DNA of 11,112 nucleotides, from positions 139,502 to 150,613 of the forward strand of contig MU646344.1 in assembly GCA_026770585.1 (NCBI GenBank), read 5' to 3'. Source of the stretch: Baffinella frigidus. Lineage: Eukaryota > Cryptophyceae > Cryptomonadales > Baffinellaceae. This document shows, one piece after another, positions 11,018 to 11,112 of the stretch (the stretch's first letter is position 1; each line of letters begins with the position of its first letter). The position numbers were made by a program, and so were the translations under genes. Under the pieces are notes generated by a model. It had not been told where the DNA came from and did no database searches. It worked only from the letters and a program-made list of their open reading frames with translations.

Positions 11018-11112
11018 GCTCGTCACCTGTCCGACCGAGGCTCGTCACCTGTCCCACCGAGGCTCGTCACCTGTCCGACCGAGGCTCGTCACCTGTCCCA
11101 CCGAGGCTCGTC
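11018..11112. repeat. 22-bp satellite with alternating variant (44-bp higher-order unit)
   Basis: Four full copies and part of a fifth of a 22-bp unit starting GCTCGTCACCTGTCC. Copies alternate strictly between GACCGAG and CACCGAG endings. It continues past the right edge. Confidence 0.95.

Overview
The window looks like nuclear DNA of a protist or microalga. It carries interstitial repeats of the CCCTAAA/TTTAGGG telomere type, short GC-rich exons with GT-AG introns that mostly join in phase 0, and a very dense load of short foldback (MITE-like) elements. TTTAGGG repeats occur in land plants, many green algae, cryptophytes, chlorarachniophytes, dinoflagellates and others, so I do not name a taxon. 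I found no rRNA, tRNA, CRISPR array, transposase or recognisable enzyme gene. No gene could be matched to a named family.

Layout. Positions 1-80 are a 10-bp satellite. From about 304 to 1930 a gene runs on the minus strand. Two exons (1509-1930 and 304-982) encode coiled-coil sequence and a degenerate Pro/Ser-rich repeat. Their 526-bp intron holds a foldback, a telomere-like tract and a MITE. Positions 1931-3300 are mostly non-coding: a second telomere-like tract, a truncated MITE, a three-armed foldback and simple repeats. From about 3300 to the right edge a plus-strand series of exon-like segments is scattered through repeats: 3497-4213, 5083-5388, 5551-5847, 6090-6669, 6991-7298, 7478-7532, 7927-7968, 9003-9194 and 10541-10609. 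Most encode heptad-rich helices and end in CAG or GAG before GTGTG, GTGCG or GTCCA. They may be one repeat-laden coiled-coil gene, or several genes and decayed fragments. The window ends in a 22-bp satellite.

The most unusual feature is the relation between foldback elements and exons. Four elements (5128-5241, 6125-6253, 7032-7170, 9047-9160) lie inside coding segments and have 5-6 bp flanking duplications. In each case, deleting the element plus one duplication copy gives one open, in-frame, coherent peptide. No choice of boundary that gives this exact deletion produces GT-AG ends. They are therefore candidates for structure-defined or other non-canonical introns, for DNA-level excision, or for recent insertions that break genes. 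Other families, above all the CCACCAACCC MITE with six copies, instead sit inside ordinary introns, often 8-30 bp after the 5' splice site. Two further introns may have arisen by duplication of a segment containing AG|GT.

All exon boundaries and joins are inferred from reading frame, splice-site pattern and repeat structure; none has transcript support.
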